64,000 bases of DNA from Namhaeicola sp039714555 (GTDB lineage Bacteria; Bacteroidota; Bacteroidia; Flavobacteriales; Flavobacteriaceae), in assembly GCA_039714555.1 (NCBI GenBank), contig JBDLJB010000006.1:62001-126000 (forward strand), read 5' to 3'. Below, piece by piece: positions 17,315-25,845 of the stretch (position 1 is the first letter of the stretch; the number at the start of each line of letters is the position of its first letter). The notes under the pieces were generated by a model that saw only the letters and a program-made list of their open reading frames with translations, did no database searches and was not told the origin of the DNA. Made by a program: the position numbers and the translations under genes.

Positions 17315-19132
17315 GTGGAAATAAATAAATTAGAACATATTAACAGTCCGGCAGATCTAAAAAAATTATCGATTGATGAGCTACCTGAATTGGCAAAAGA
17401 AATTCGAAAATTTATCATTGATATTGTTTCTGAAAAAAAAGGGCATTTAGGATCAAGTTTGGGTGTTGTTGAATTAACCATTGCACTGCATTATATTTTT
17501 GATACTCCTGATGATCTTTTAGTTTGGGATGTTGGTCATCAAGCCTATGTACATAAGATAATAACAGGTAGAAGAGATATTTTTAATACCAATAGACAGC
17601 TTGGAGGAATTTCAGGATTTCCAAAAAGAGTAGAAAGTATTTATGATCCTTTTGGTGTAGGACATGCTTCTACTTCAATTTCTGCTGCCCTGGGAATGGC
17701 AATAGCATCAAGGTTAAAAGGAGATATTAAAAAACATCATATTGCGGTTATTGGTGATGCAAGTATTGCCGGTGGAATGGCTTTTGAAGCATTGAATCAT
17801 GCAGGTGTTTCTAAATCTAATTTATTGATCATTCTTAATGATAATGAAATGGGTATTGACCCTAATGTAGGTGCTTTAAAAAAATATTTAACCTCAGTTA
17901 AAAATGGAAGAAAGTCATCTAAAACCAGTCAACCGATTAATCTTAAGAAGGATTTGACAAGACAGGAAAATATTTTTGAAGCTTTAAATTTTTCATATTA
18001 TGGTCCCATTGATGGGCATAATATTAAGGCCCTTATAACAGAGCTAAATAAATTAAAAAAAATTAGTGGACCAAAATTTTTACATGTTATTACCAAAAAA
18101 GGGAAAGGTCTCTATCAAGCGGAATTGGATCAAGTTACCTATCATGCACCCGGAAAATTTGATAAAATTTCAGGTAATATTATTGTACAGCCCTATAAAA
18201 ATTTACCTCCAAAATATCAAGATGTTTTTGGTTATACATTGGTAGAACTGGCTAAACAAAACAAAAAGATAATTGGCATAACACCTGCAATGCCCACAGG
18301 AAGTTCTTTAAAGTATATGATTGAAGAATTTCCCGAAAGGGCGTTTGATGTTGGTATTGCTGAGCAACATGCTGTAACATTAGCAGCAGGTATGACAACA
18401 CAAGGAATGATACCTTTTTGTGCTATTTATTCTACTTTTTTGCAACGTGCTTACGATCAGGTTATTCACGATGTTGCTATTCAAAAATTACCAATTATTT
18501 TTTGTTTAGACAGAGCCGGATTGGTAGGAGAAGATGGCGCTACACATCACGGGGTCTTTGATATTGCTTTTTTAAGAGTTATTCCAAATATGATCGTTTT
18601 TGCTCCTATGAATGAGATTGAATTGCGAAATATTATGTTTACAGCTCAATTAGGTTTAGATAAACCGATAGCCATTCGATATCCCAGAGGTAGAGGTTTT
18701 ATAAAAAATTGGGTACAACCTTTTGAGAAACTTGAAATTGGTAAAGGAGAAATAGTTACTGAAGGTAATAAGTTGGCTATATTAACTATTGGAACTATTG
18801 GTGAAAGTATTAAAAAGATTGTAAATACTTTTCCTATAAATGAAATTGCACATTATAATATGCGCTTTATAAAACCTTTGGATGAAGCTCTTTTAAATGT
18901 AATCTTCACAAAATTTGATAAAATAATCACAATAGAAGAAGGAGTTTTAACAGGTGGTTTTGGTAGTGCAATTTTAGAATTTGCTAACCAAAACAAGTAT
19001 AATAATAGAATAAAAAATATTGGAATTCCAGATCGATTTATTGAACAAGGGACCATTGAAGAATTATTTGAACAAGTTGGTTTAAATGAAAGCTCACTTT
19101 ATAAAATTATTAAATCAATTTTAAAAGATTAA
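17315..19132 (+). CDS. dxs: 1-deoxy-D-xylulose-5-phosphate synthase
   Basis: 605 residues. The thiamine-diphosphate motif is GDASIAGGMAFEALNHAG, preceded by DVGHQAYVHKI; the transketolase pyrimidine domain has GIAEQHAVTLAAGM and DRAGLVGEDGATHHG. It condenses pyruvate and glyceraldehyde-3-phosphate, the first step of the non-mevalonate isoprenoid pathway. GTG 17315 is the only start that keeps the conserved INSPADLKKLS N-terminus. It is followed after 14 bp by the DUF3078 barrel gene. Confidence 0.96.
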   Translation: MEINKLEHINSPADLKKLSIDELPELAKEIRKFIIDIVSEKKGHLGSSLGVVELTIALHYIFDTPDDLLVWDVGHQAYVHKIITGRRDIFNTNRQLGGISGFPKRVESIYDPFGVGHASTSISAALGMAIASRLKGDIKKHHIAVIGDASIAGGMAFEALNHAGVSKSNLLIILNDNEMGIDPNVGALKKYLTSVKNGRKSSKTSQPINLKKDLTRQENIFEALNFSYYGPIDGHNIKALITELNKLKKISGPKFLHVITKKGKGLYQAELDQVTYHAPGKFDKISGNIIVQPYKNLPPKYQDVFGYTLVELAKQNKKIIGITPAMPTGSSLKYMIEEFPERAFDVGIAEQHAVTLAAGMTTQGMIPFCAIYSTFLQRAYDQVIHDVAIQKLPIIFCLDRAGLVGEDGATHHGVFDIAFLRVIPNMIVFAPMNEIELRNIMFTAQLGLDKPIAIRYPRGRGFIKNWVQPFEKLEIGKGEIVTEGNKLAILTIGTIGESIKKIVNTFPINEIAHYNMRFIKPLDEALLNVIFTKFDKIITIEEGVLTGGFGSAILEFANQNKYNNRIKNIGIPDRFIEQGTIEELFEQVGLNESSLYKIIKSILKD

Positions 19133-19146
19133 ATTTTACTTTTTGT

Positions 19147-20421
19147 ATGAAAACTATCATTCTTTTATTTTTTATTTTATTTTATTCTTTTTCATATACC
19201 CAAATAAGAGATTCTGTTAAGGTTTTAGAAACCAACAAAGTTAAAGTTCCTATTGACACTACTAAAATAATAGTAGAATTAAGAGAGTTAAATGCTGTTG
19301 ATATGTTAAAAAATTATGATACAATTTTTACAACAGAATTAATTTCTATAAATAAAAAATTAATAGATTCTCTTTTAAAGCCATATTATATTATATCAAT
19401 TGATTCCTACAGTAAAGATACTATTTTCAAACCTCGTTACAGGATGAAAATTAACGAATTCACAAATGACACTTCCTATATTGTTAAACCTAAGGTTGAA
19501 AATTATATTAGGACTAAACTTGACTATGGAATAGATACCTTGAAAATACCGGAACAAGTCAATCAAATAAAAATCAATAAGATAGTTCATGTTGTAGATC
19601 CGGAGTGGTGGAAAAATGAAAATAGTATAGCATTTGATTTCAATGAAGTAGCCTTTAAAAATTGGAATGCCGGGGGTGAAAATGCTATATCGGGATTGTT
19701 AAAAATTAATTTCGACAGAAAATATGAAAATCAAAATATTCTTTGGGAAAATGAAATTAGAATTAGGTATGGATTGAATAAACAAGAAGATAGAGAGCTT
19801 AGAAAAACAGATGATGAAATTAGAATAAATTCAACTTTTGGGTATAAAAAAGAAATTGATTCAAAATGGTATTATTCCATGAAATTTAATTTTAATACTC
19901 AATTTACAGATGGATATAAATATCCGGATACTGAAAATCCTATATCAAGGTTTTTTGCCCCTGCCTACTTGTTTTTTGGAGCTGGAACACAGTATATACT
20001 AAAGCCAAAATACTTTATAGTTTATTTATCACCATTAACTTTTAAATCAACATTTGTTCATGATAAAAATTTATCAGCAGAAGGTGCTTTTGGTATTGAA
20101 AAAGGGAAAAAATCAAGGATACAATTTGGTACTTTAATTCAAAGTAGTTGGGAAACGGAAATTTTTAAAAATGTAGCCATGGTTAATAAGTTGTCCTTAT
20201 ATACGGATTATTTTAACAATTTTGGAAATATTGATGTAGATTGGCGATTAAATTTTAAATTTAAAATAAATAAATTATTTGAGGCAAATATAGGCACACA
20301 TCTAATTTATGATGACGATATAAAATATAAAGAAGTTAATGAAGAAGGTGAAATCGAAATCTTTGGAGCCAGAGTACAATTTATGCAACAACTTGGTATA
20401 GGTATTTTATATAGTTTTTAA
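19147..20421 (+). CDS. DUF3078 outer-membrane protein
   Basis: 424 residues with an N-terminal signal (ILLFFILFYSFSYTQ). After a low-complexity spacer of about 130 residues comes the DUF3078 region, beginning FNEVAFKNWNAGGENAISG, a beta-barrel-like series of amphipathic strands ending in IGILYSF. The tryptophan/asparagine motif (W-N-A-G-G) is the family hallmark. The function is unknown; the family is restricted to Bacteroidetes and is often found directly after dxs, as here. The terminal phenylalanine fits BAM-dependent outer-membrane insertion. Confidence 0.82.
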   Translation: MKTIILLFFILFYSFSYTQIRDSVKVLETNKVKVPIDTTKIIVELRELNAVDMLKNYDTIFTTELISINKKLIDSLLKPYYIISIDSYSKDTIFKPRYRMKINEFTNDTSYIVKPKVENYIRTKLDYGIDTLKIPEQVNQIKINKIVHVVDPEWWKNENSIAFDFNEVAFKNWNAGGENAISGLLKINFDRKYENQNILWENEIRIRYGLNKQEDRELRKTDDEIRINSTFGYKKEIDSKWYYSMKFNFNTQFTDGYKYPDTENPISRFFAPAYLFFGAGTQYILKPKYFIVYLSPLTFKSTFVHDKNLSAEGAFGIEKGKKSRIQFGTLIQSSWETEIFKNVAMVNKLSLYTDYFNNFGNIDVDWRLNFKFKINKLFEANIGTHLIYDDDIKYKEVNEEGEIEIFGARVQFMQQLGIGILYSF

Positions 20422-20455
20422 TAAATGAAAATTGATGAATAGTTATAAATCATTT

Positions 20456-21799
20456 TTATCTGATATCAATTCCCTTTATTTTTTTGTGTAATAAAATAGC
20501 ATACCCATCAGATAATCCCGCAACAAAACTACAAACCATTAAAATTCTTTCATACACGGTTTTCTGGGGTTTTCTATATTTATCAGGTAATAAATAATAA
20601 ATCAGCTTATCATAACTTGAAGCATTGTTTTGAAACGTATTTTCGATTGCAGTAATAAAAACATCTAATAGATCAGCAATAATTTTATAACCGGCGATCT
20701 CTTTTTCAATCACTTCTTTACTATGATATATTTTTTCTACACTAAGTTTTATGATATCATTGATCTGTGCTTCATATTTACACTTTTCGAGTAATGAATT
20801 TTGATATTTTCCGTGTAAGATAGCTTCTTCATTTTCAATATATACTTTAGTTGCTTCTTGAATTAAATTTCCTATTGCCAAAGCTCTTAAATAACTAATT
20901 CTATCTTTGGTGTTTTGTAATGAATGGTATTTTTTGGTGTTGATAGAATCTCTAACCAAATTTATTAAGTACTCTAAGGCATAATCTTCAGAAACCAAAC
21001 CTAAATTTATACCATCTTCAAAATCGATAATTGTATAACAAATATCATCGGCGGCTTCTACTAGAAAAGCCAAAGGATGTCTTGTATATGCTATATGATC
21101 ATCATTTCTTAATTTTTTTAACCCAAGTTCATCAGCTACTTCATTAAAAAAAGGTATATCATTTTGAAAAACGCCAAATTTTTTATCTACAATATTTTTT
21201 GAAGGTTTTTTAGGTAGTGATTCTTTAGGATATTTCATAAAAGCACCCAAAGTTGCATATGATAATCTCAGTCCGCCTTGAATTCCACTTTTAGTTTCAG
21301 TTAAAATTTTAAATCCATTAGCATTACCTTCAAAATCAATAAGGTCTTGCCATTGTTTAGTTGTTAATAGTTCTTTAAATATTTTTCCGTTTCCGGAATT
21401 AAAATATTCTCCAATTGCCTTTTCACCACTATGACCAAATGGAGGATTTCCAATATCGTGAGAAAGAGCCGCCGCCGCCGTTATTGCACCAAAATCATTA
21501 GCTTGATAACCTTTCTTCTTTAAAATGGGATATTTGTCAATGATGTGTTTCCCTACAATTCTTCCTAATGAACGGGCAACCACAGAAACTTCTAAACTAT
21601 GTGTAAGACGTGTATGAACAAAATCAGTTTTTGAAAGTGGCACAACTTGTGTTTTATCTTGAAGGCTTCTAAAAGAATCGGAAAAAATAATTCGATCATA
21701 GTCAACTTCAAAACCCAATCTGGATTCATCTTGATCTATACGTAATCTTTTTTTTGTATCTCCAAATCGCTTTAATGATAATAAATGTTCCCAGTTCAT
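20456..21799 (-). CDS. dgt: Deoxyguanosinetriphosphate triphosphohydrolase-like protein (dGTPase)
   Basis: 447 residues of the HD hydrolase superfamily. The metal-binding HD motif is in ALSHDIGNPPFGHSGE; upstream is the nucleotide-binding VHTRLTHSLEVSVVARSLGR, and DDICYTIIDFEDGI supplies the distal aspartates. These enzymes cleave dNTPs to deoxynucleoside and tripolyphosphate, controlling dNTP pools and in some bacteria restricting phages. It is convergent with the DUF3078 gene and transcribed alone. Confidence 0.92.
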   Translation of the reverse strand: MNWEHLLSLKRFGDTKKRLRIDQDESRLGFEVDYDRIIFSDSFRSLQDKTQVVPLSKTDFVHTRLTHSLEVSVVARSLGRIVGKHIIDKYPILKKKGYQANDFGAITAAAALSHDIGNPPFGHSGEKAIGEYFNSGNGKIFKELLTTKQWQDLIDFEGNANGFKILTETKSGIQGGLRLSYATLGAFMKYPKESLPKKPSKNIVDKKFGVFQNDIPFFNEVADELGLKKLRNDDHIAYTRHPLAFLVEAADDICYTIIDFEDGINLGLVSEDYALEYLINLVRDSINTKKYHSLQNTKDRISYLRALAIGNLIQEATKVYIENEEAILHGKYQNSLLEKCKYEAQINDIIKLSVEKIYHSKEVIEKEIAGYKIIADLLDVFITAIENTFQNNASSYDKLIYYLLPDKYRKPQKTVYERILMVCSFVAGLSDGYAILLHKKIKGIDIR

Positions 21800-21850
21800 T
21801 TGTAAAATTTATATATTGCAAGGTACATTTTTTTGAAATATACCTTTTTG

Positions 21851-22087
21851 ATCCGTAAAGAAATATTTTTAATTAAAGATCAATCTCCAACCTTACTTTT
21901 ATTGATTGCAGGTTTAGATATGGTTATAACTTAATGGTTTTCAAGTAAAGCTAAAAGTGTTGTAAAAACTTTAATTGATTTATCAAGCCAGGGAGAAACA
22001 CAAGAACGTTTTGAACTAAATATTTTATTAAGAACATTAGTAAGAGGCTCTATGATGATTGCAGTATTATTACTATTTGTATTATGA
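21851..22087 (+). pseudogene. Remnant of a PiT-family inorganic phosphate transporter
   Basis: In one plus frame the text reads LLLIAGLDMVIT, stop, WFSSKAKSVVKTLIDLSSQG then ETQERFELNILLRTLVRGS. This resembles the cytoplasmic-loop segment of Bacteroidetes PiT (Pho4) transporters (GLDLVITLWFSSKARKV and a following ERF segment). An in-frame TAA replaces the expected leucine codon, and the frame ends at TGA 22085-22087, far short of a full protein. The 371-bp gap holding it has no other gene. It sits beside an intact Na/Pi cotransporter, which may have made PiT dispensable. Identification is from memory of the family. Confidence 0.6.
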
Positions 22088-22170
22088 TGAACAAGATTGG
22101 GAAAAAGATAAATTTGGATAATTTAAAATGAAAAGATAGTGTCTTGAAAAGTATCTCAATGAGGTGCTTT

Positions 22171-23916
22171 TTATTTTTCATCAATTTCTAGTAAGGTGTC
22201 TTTTTCTCCATAGAGAAGTTCGGCTACAGTTATTAGTTTTTTTATCAAATCGTTTACATTATCATTGTCATTTGTTAGTGAAGAAGCCATATTTGAAGAA
22301 ATAAGATTATTTTTAATCAGCTTGTTTATAGATTTATTACTGTGATGTATACTATCTTTTGCCTCTTTTTTAAGTTCAAGTAGTTTAATACATTGTTGTT
22401 CGAAATCTTCCTTTTTTCTAAATCGATAAATAACTCGTAAAACTGTCACAATTTTTTTTCGGAACTTGTAATATTCCTTTTTTACATATTTATTATCTGA
22501 ATTTAAATAAGTCGATACGTTTTTACTTAATTCATTTACATCTCTCAGAATTTCAACCATTTTTCGATTTGCAATTTTAATTTCTGAGATATGTTTATTT
22601 TGTTCTTCGGTTAATTTTAATGTACTTTGACCAATTGTTGCATATTTTATTATCTTTCCATAAATTGTTTTTACTTTACTATAGTATAATTTTTCTACAT
22701 CAATATTCATATCTTTTTTAGACTGTTTAACAATATCTTTTATTTTCAAATCAGATTTAATATCCTCTCTATGAATACTTAATGCGTGTGAAACTATTTC
22801 AAAAACGGCTCTTTTAAAAAGATATTTAGACTCATCAACCAATGATGCAATAAGCGTTTCCGGATACTTTAAAACTTCTTCACTTAAATACTTCGGTTCG
22901 TCGATTTCTTTAACTTCAACTTTAGCAGCTACCATTTTTTCTACGAGTTTAGCAATTGGGCGAACAAACCAAACTAATAAAAATGAGTTAGTTATGTTAA
23001 AAACTGTATGAAATAAGGACAAAGCAACAGGAATTGCAGCTGCACTAACATATGGAGAGTCGGAACCCATTTTTAATACCAACCATTCAATACCCTTCAA
23101 AAAAGGATAAAAAACAATCAAAATCCAAATTACTCCAATAATATTAAATATTAAATGTGCTCTAGCAGTTCTCTTAGCATGAAAATTTGCAACAAAAGCT
23201 GCTAAATTGGCGGTGATCGTGGTACCAATATTTTCTCCAAGAACCATGGCAGCAGCCAGATCAAATGGAATCCATCCCTGAGCAGTCATTATTAAAGTAA
23301 GAGCCATTGTAGCACTAGATGATTGAATGATTACAGTTAACAAAGTTCCAATAAATAAAAATAATAGCACCGACCAAAAACCATGATCTGTATATTGATT
23401 TAAAAACTCAAGAATTTCAGGGTTTTGTTTAATATCCGGTACAGCATCTTTTAAAAATTGGAGTCCGATAAATAAAATCGCAAATCCTATTATAAATCCA
23501 CCCCATTTTTTAACGCTCTCTTTTTTAGCAAATGTAAAAGCAAATCCAAATCCTACAAGAGGTAATGCAATAGCACTCATGCTTACTTTAAATCCTAAAA
23601 TTGTGATCAACCAAGCTGTTATAGTTGTACCAATATTTGCTCCCATTATTACACTAATTGACTCTGTTAGAGTTAGTAGCGATGCATTAGCAAAACTTAC
23701 AACCATAAGGGTTGTTGCTGAAGAAGATTGGATAACTGAAGTTATAAAAAAACCGGTAAGTATACCGAAGAACCTATTAGAGGTCATTGAAGCTAAAATA
23801 TTACGCATTTTATCACCTGCTAAGCTCATGAGTGCATCACTCATAACTTTCATACCGAATAAAAATAATCCTAATGAGCCAAATAATTGTAAAATGTCAT
23901 AAAAACCGTAATTCAA
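22171..23916 (-). CDS. Na/Pi cotransporter family protein with PhoU-like C-terminus
   Basis: 581 residues. The two inverted Na/Pi repeats each carry a QSSSAT motif (SVIQSSSATTLM near 60 and VIIQSSSATMAL near 205) followed by GANIGTT/GENIGTT. About eight membrane segments fill residues 5-320. The remaining 240 residues are helical and charged, like the PhoU-like tail of bacterial NptA-type proteins. It should import phosphate with sodium at the inner membrane, with the tail possibly regulatory. A PiT remnant lies immediately downstream. Confidence 0.9.
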   Translation of the reverse strand: MNYGFYDILQLFGSLGLFLFGMKVMSDALMSLAGDKMRNILASMTSNRFFGILTGFFITSVIQSSSATTLMVVSFANASLLTLTESISVIMGANIGTTITAWLITILGFKVSMSAIALPLVGFGFAFTFAKKESVKKWGGFIIGFAILFIGLQFLKDAVPDIKQNPEILEFLNQYTDHGFWSVLLFLFIGTLLTVIIQSSSATMALTLIMTAQGWIPFDLAAAMVLGENIGTTITANLAAFVANFHAKRTARAHLIFNIIGVIWILIVFYPFLKGIEWLVLKMGSDSPYVSAAAIPVALSLFHTVFNITNSFLLVWFVRPIAKLVEKMVAAKVEVKEIDEPKYLSEEVLKYPETLIASLVDESKYLFKRAVFEIVSHALSIHREDIKSDLKIKDIVKQSKKDMNIDVEKLYYSKVKTIYGKIIKYATIGQSTLKLTEEQNKHISEIKIANRKMVEILRDVNELSKNVSTYLNSDNKYVKKEYYKFRKKIVTVLRVIYRFRKKEDFEQQCIKLLELKKEAKDSIHHSNKSINKLIKNNLISSNMASSLTNDNDNVNDLIKKLITVAELLYGEKDTLLEIDEK

Positions 23917-23982
23917 AGCGATATAGTTATATATTATTTAAATTTACTATAAAATTAATGATTTAAATAAAAACAATAATTT

Positions 23983-24894
23983 TTAATTTTTCATAAACTT
24001 GCTCAAATTCATAAATTGATAACCGGTAGTACTTATTTCAGAGGATTTTTTATTGATATCAATAACTTTCATAGTATTTTTTTCACCATTTTTTCCTTCA
24101 AAAAACATTTCCATCATTAAACCTTTTGCAGCATCCGGAAAGTTATTAAATTGATCTCCTCCGAGAGATCTGTTCAAATTTGAAAACATATTTTTATGAT
24201 AAATTGAAAGCTCTTTTGTAATCCAAAAAGTGGCTTTCCCATCATCTGTAATAGTTTCAAACTCATCGCAATTATAACCTAATATTTTTTTACTCTTTCC
24301 TGTTTTTTTAATGTTTGGTTTGTTAATATCCATTTGAGATGTTTCGTTTTCCTCATTTACAGCAACATCTTTAATTTTTTCCATAGAAATAACTTGTGCA
24401 ATTTTTTGTTCTTCCATCAACATGATCATTGCTTGATTTTTATCATCTAAAATGGTTGTCATTTGCATAGTTCCTTCCTTTCCCTTAAAATCTTCTGAAT
24501 TAATATTTTGCATTTTGGTTGCCAAATAATTATTGTTTTTTGAAAACAACATATTATAATCCATTGATACGGGTTTATTATCAGTAACAGATTCCATTTT
24601 ATAGGTTACGCTGGTATCAAATTTATAAACACTTTCAATTGGAATATCCTCATTGTTCCCGTAAAGTATATTTTTATTGTTTGGTTGATAATCAGGATCT
24701 ATCTCAAGCAAACTATCCATTGCTTTACCGGTTTCCTGGGCTGCTTTATCAGCAGTTTTATCAATTACAGTTTCTTCAACAGCCTGTTGTACTCTTTTTT
24801 TGAGTTTTTTTAAAATTTGGGCATTGGAATTTTGTGAAAATGATAAACTAAATATCACCAATAGTAGAATTGCTTTTAGAAGTTTCATGACCAT
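23983..24894 (-). CDS. Secreted DUF4412 protein
   Basis: 303 residues. A signal peptide (KAILLLVIFSLSFSQNSNAQ) is followed by a lysine-rich helix and then a DUF4412-like region with GKSKKILGYNCDEFETITDD, the segment typical of this family. Its role is unknown; it is presumably periplasmic or surface-attached. M3 is an equally good start. The gene stands alone between the phosphate transporter and a hydrolase gene, in the same direction. Confidence 0.7.
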   Translation of the reverse strand: MVMKLLKAILLLVIFSLSFSQNSNAQILKKLKKRVQQAVEETVIDKTADKAAQETGKAMDSLLEIDPDYQPNNKNILYGNNEDIPIESVYKFDTSVTYKMESVTDNKPVSMDYNMLFSKNNNYLATKMQNINSEDFKGKEGTMQMTTILDDKNQAMIMLMEEQKIAQVISMEKIKDVAVNEENETSQMDINKPNIKKTGKSKKILGYNCDEFETITDDGKATFWITKELSIYHKNMFSNLNRSLGGDQFNNFPDAAKGLMMEMFFEGKNGEKNTMKVIDINKKSSEISTTGYQFMNLSKFMKN

Positions 24895-25000
24895 TAATTT
24901 AGAGGGTTAAGATGAGAACTAATTTAATTAAAATAAGACAAATAACATAAATTAGAATCAAATATTTTTGATACTTCTTTATAGTAACTAATTTTTGAAA

Positions 25001-25843
25001 TTATTTTTTTATAAAATCTATTGAGATATTAGCAACCTTTTTAAGAGAATTTGGTAATTGAGAAGAAGTAAAAGGCTGAATAGTATCAAAAGTATGATTG
25101 GTATTTTCAATTAAAACAAGTTTACTTTGAGTGCTCCAATGGTGTAAGTTCTTAGCTTCTTTTATATTTACAGTTTCATCATTTATTCCGTGAATGATCA
25201 AGTATGGAATACTTAAATTCTTTACAGCGCTTTTTATGTGTAATCTTTTTTCGTTTTCTTTGAAATTGATATAGAACTGGTAATAATGTGGCATTTGTTG
25301 ATTTGTACGACCATTCGTTACATAAGAGACACCTGTTTCTTTCCACTTATTCAGGCTCTTCTCATCAGGAAATCTTGAACCAAAATCTGAAACACCCGCC
25401 CAAGATACTACCTTTGTAACTCTATTATCTTCATTTGCTTTTAATGTTACAATACCACCCCCTCTTGAATGACCAATTAATGTAATATTTTTTGGATTAA
25501 TTTCATTTTTAAATGCATCATTATTTAACAACCAATCAATTACTGATTTAAGATCGTCTAATTCTTTGGTAAAGTTATTATGTCCGAATGCTTCCAAATC
25601 AGGAAAATCAATAGGTTGCTCTAAAGTACCTCCATTATGTGAAAAATTAAATTTGACAAAAAACAGATCATTGTTTGTAAATTCTTCAGCGATTAAATTC
25701 CATGCGCCCCAATCTTTATAACCTTTGTATCCATGACAAAAAATAACTACAGGTTTTGGTTGATTATTTTCTTGATAAAATATATCGGTTATGATAGGTT
25801 TTTTATGAATACCTTTTACTGGAATATTTTTAATTTTATTCAT
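25001..25843 (-). CDS. Alpha/beta-hydrolase (dienelactone-hydrolase/peptidase-like)
   Basis: 280 residues with no signal peptide. The oxyanion segment VVIFCHGYKGYKDWG and nucleophile elbow IGHSRGGG (S126) are clear; the aspartate is probably in HGINDETV and the histidine in NTNHTFD near 258. Family members are cytoplasmic esterases or peptidases with varied substrates, so none is proposed. Its start lies two bases after the stop of the nuclease gene, so the two are co-transcribed. Confidence 0.8.
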   Translation of the reverse strand: MNKIKNIPVKGIHKKPIITDIFYQENNQPKPVVIFCHGYKGYKDWGAWNLIAEEFTNNDLFFVKFNFSHNGGTLEQPIDFPDLEAFGHNNFTKELDDLKSVIDWLLNNDAFKNEINPKNITLIGHSRGGGIVTLKANEDNRVTKVVSWAGVSDFGSRFPDEKSLNKWKETGVSYVTNGRTNQQMPHYYQFYINFKENEKRLHIKSAVKNLSIPYLIIHGINDETVNIKEAKNLHHWSTQSKLVLIENTNHTFDTIQPFTSSQLPNSLKKVANISIDFIKK

Positions 25844-25845
25844 AT

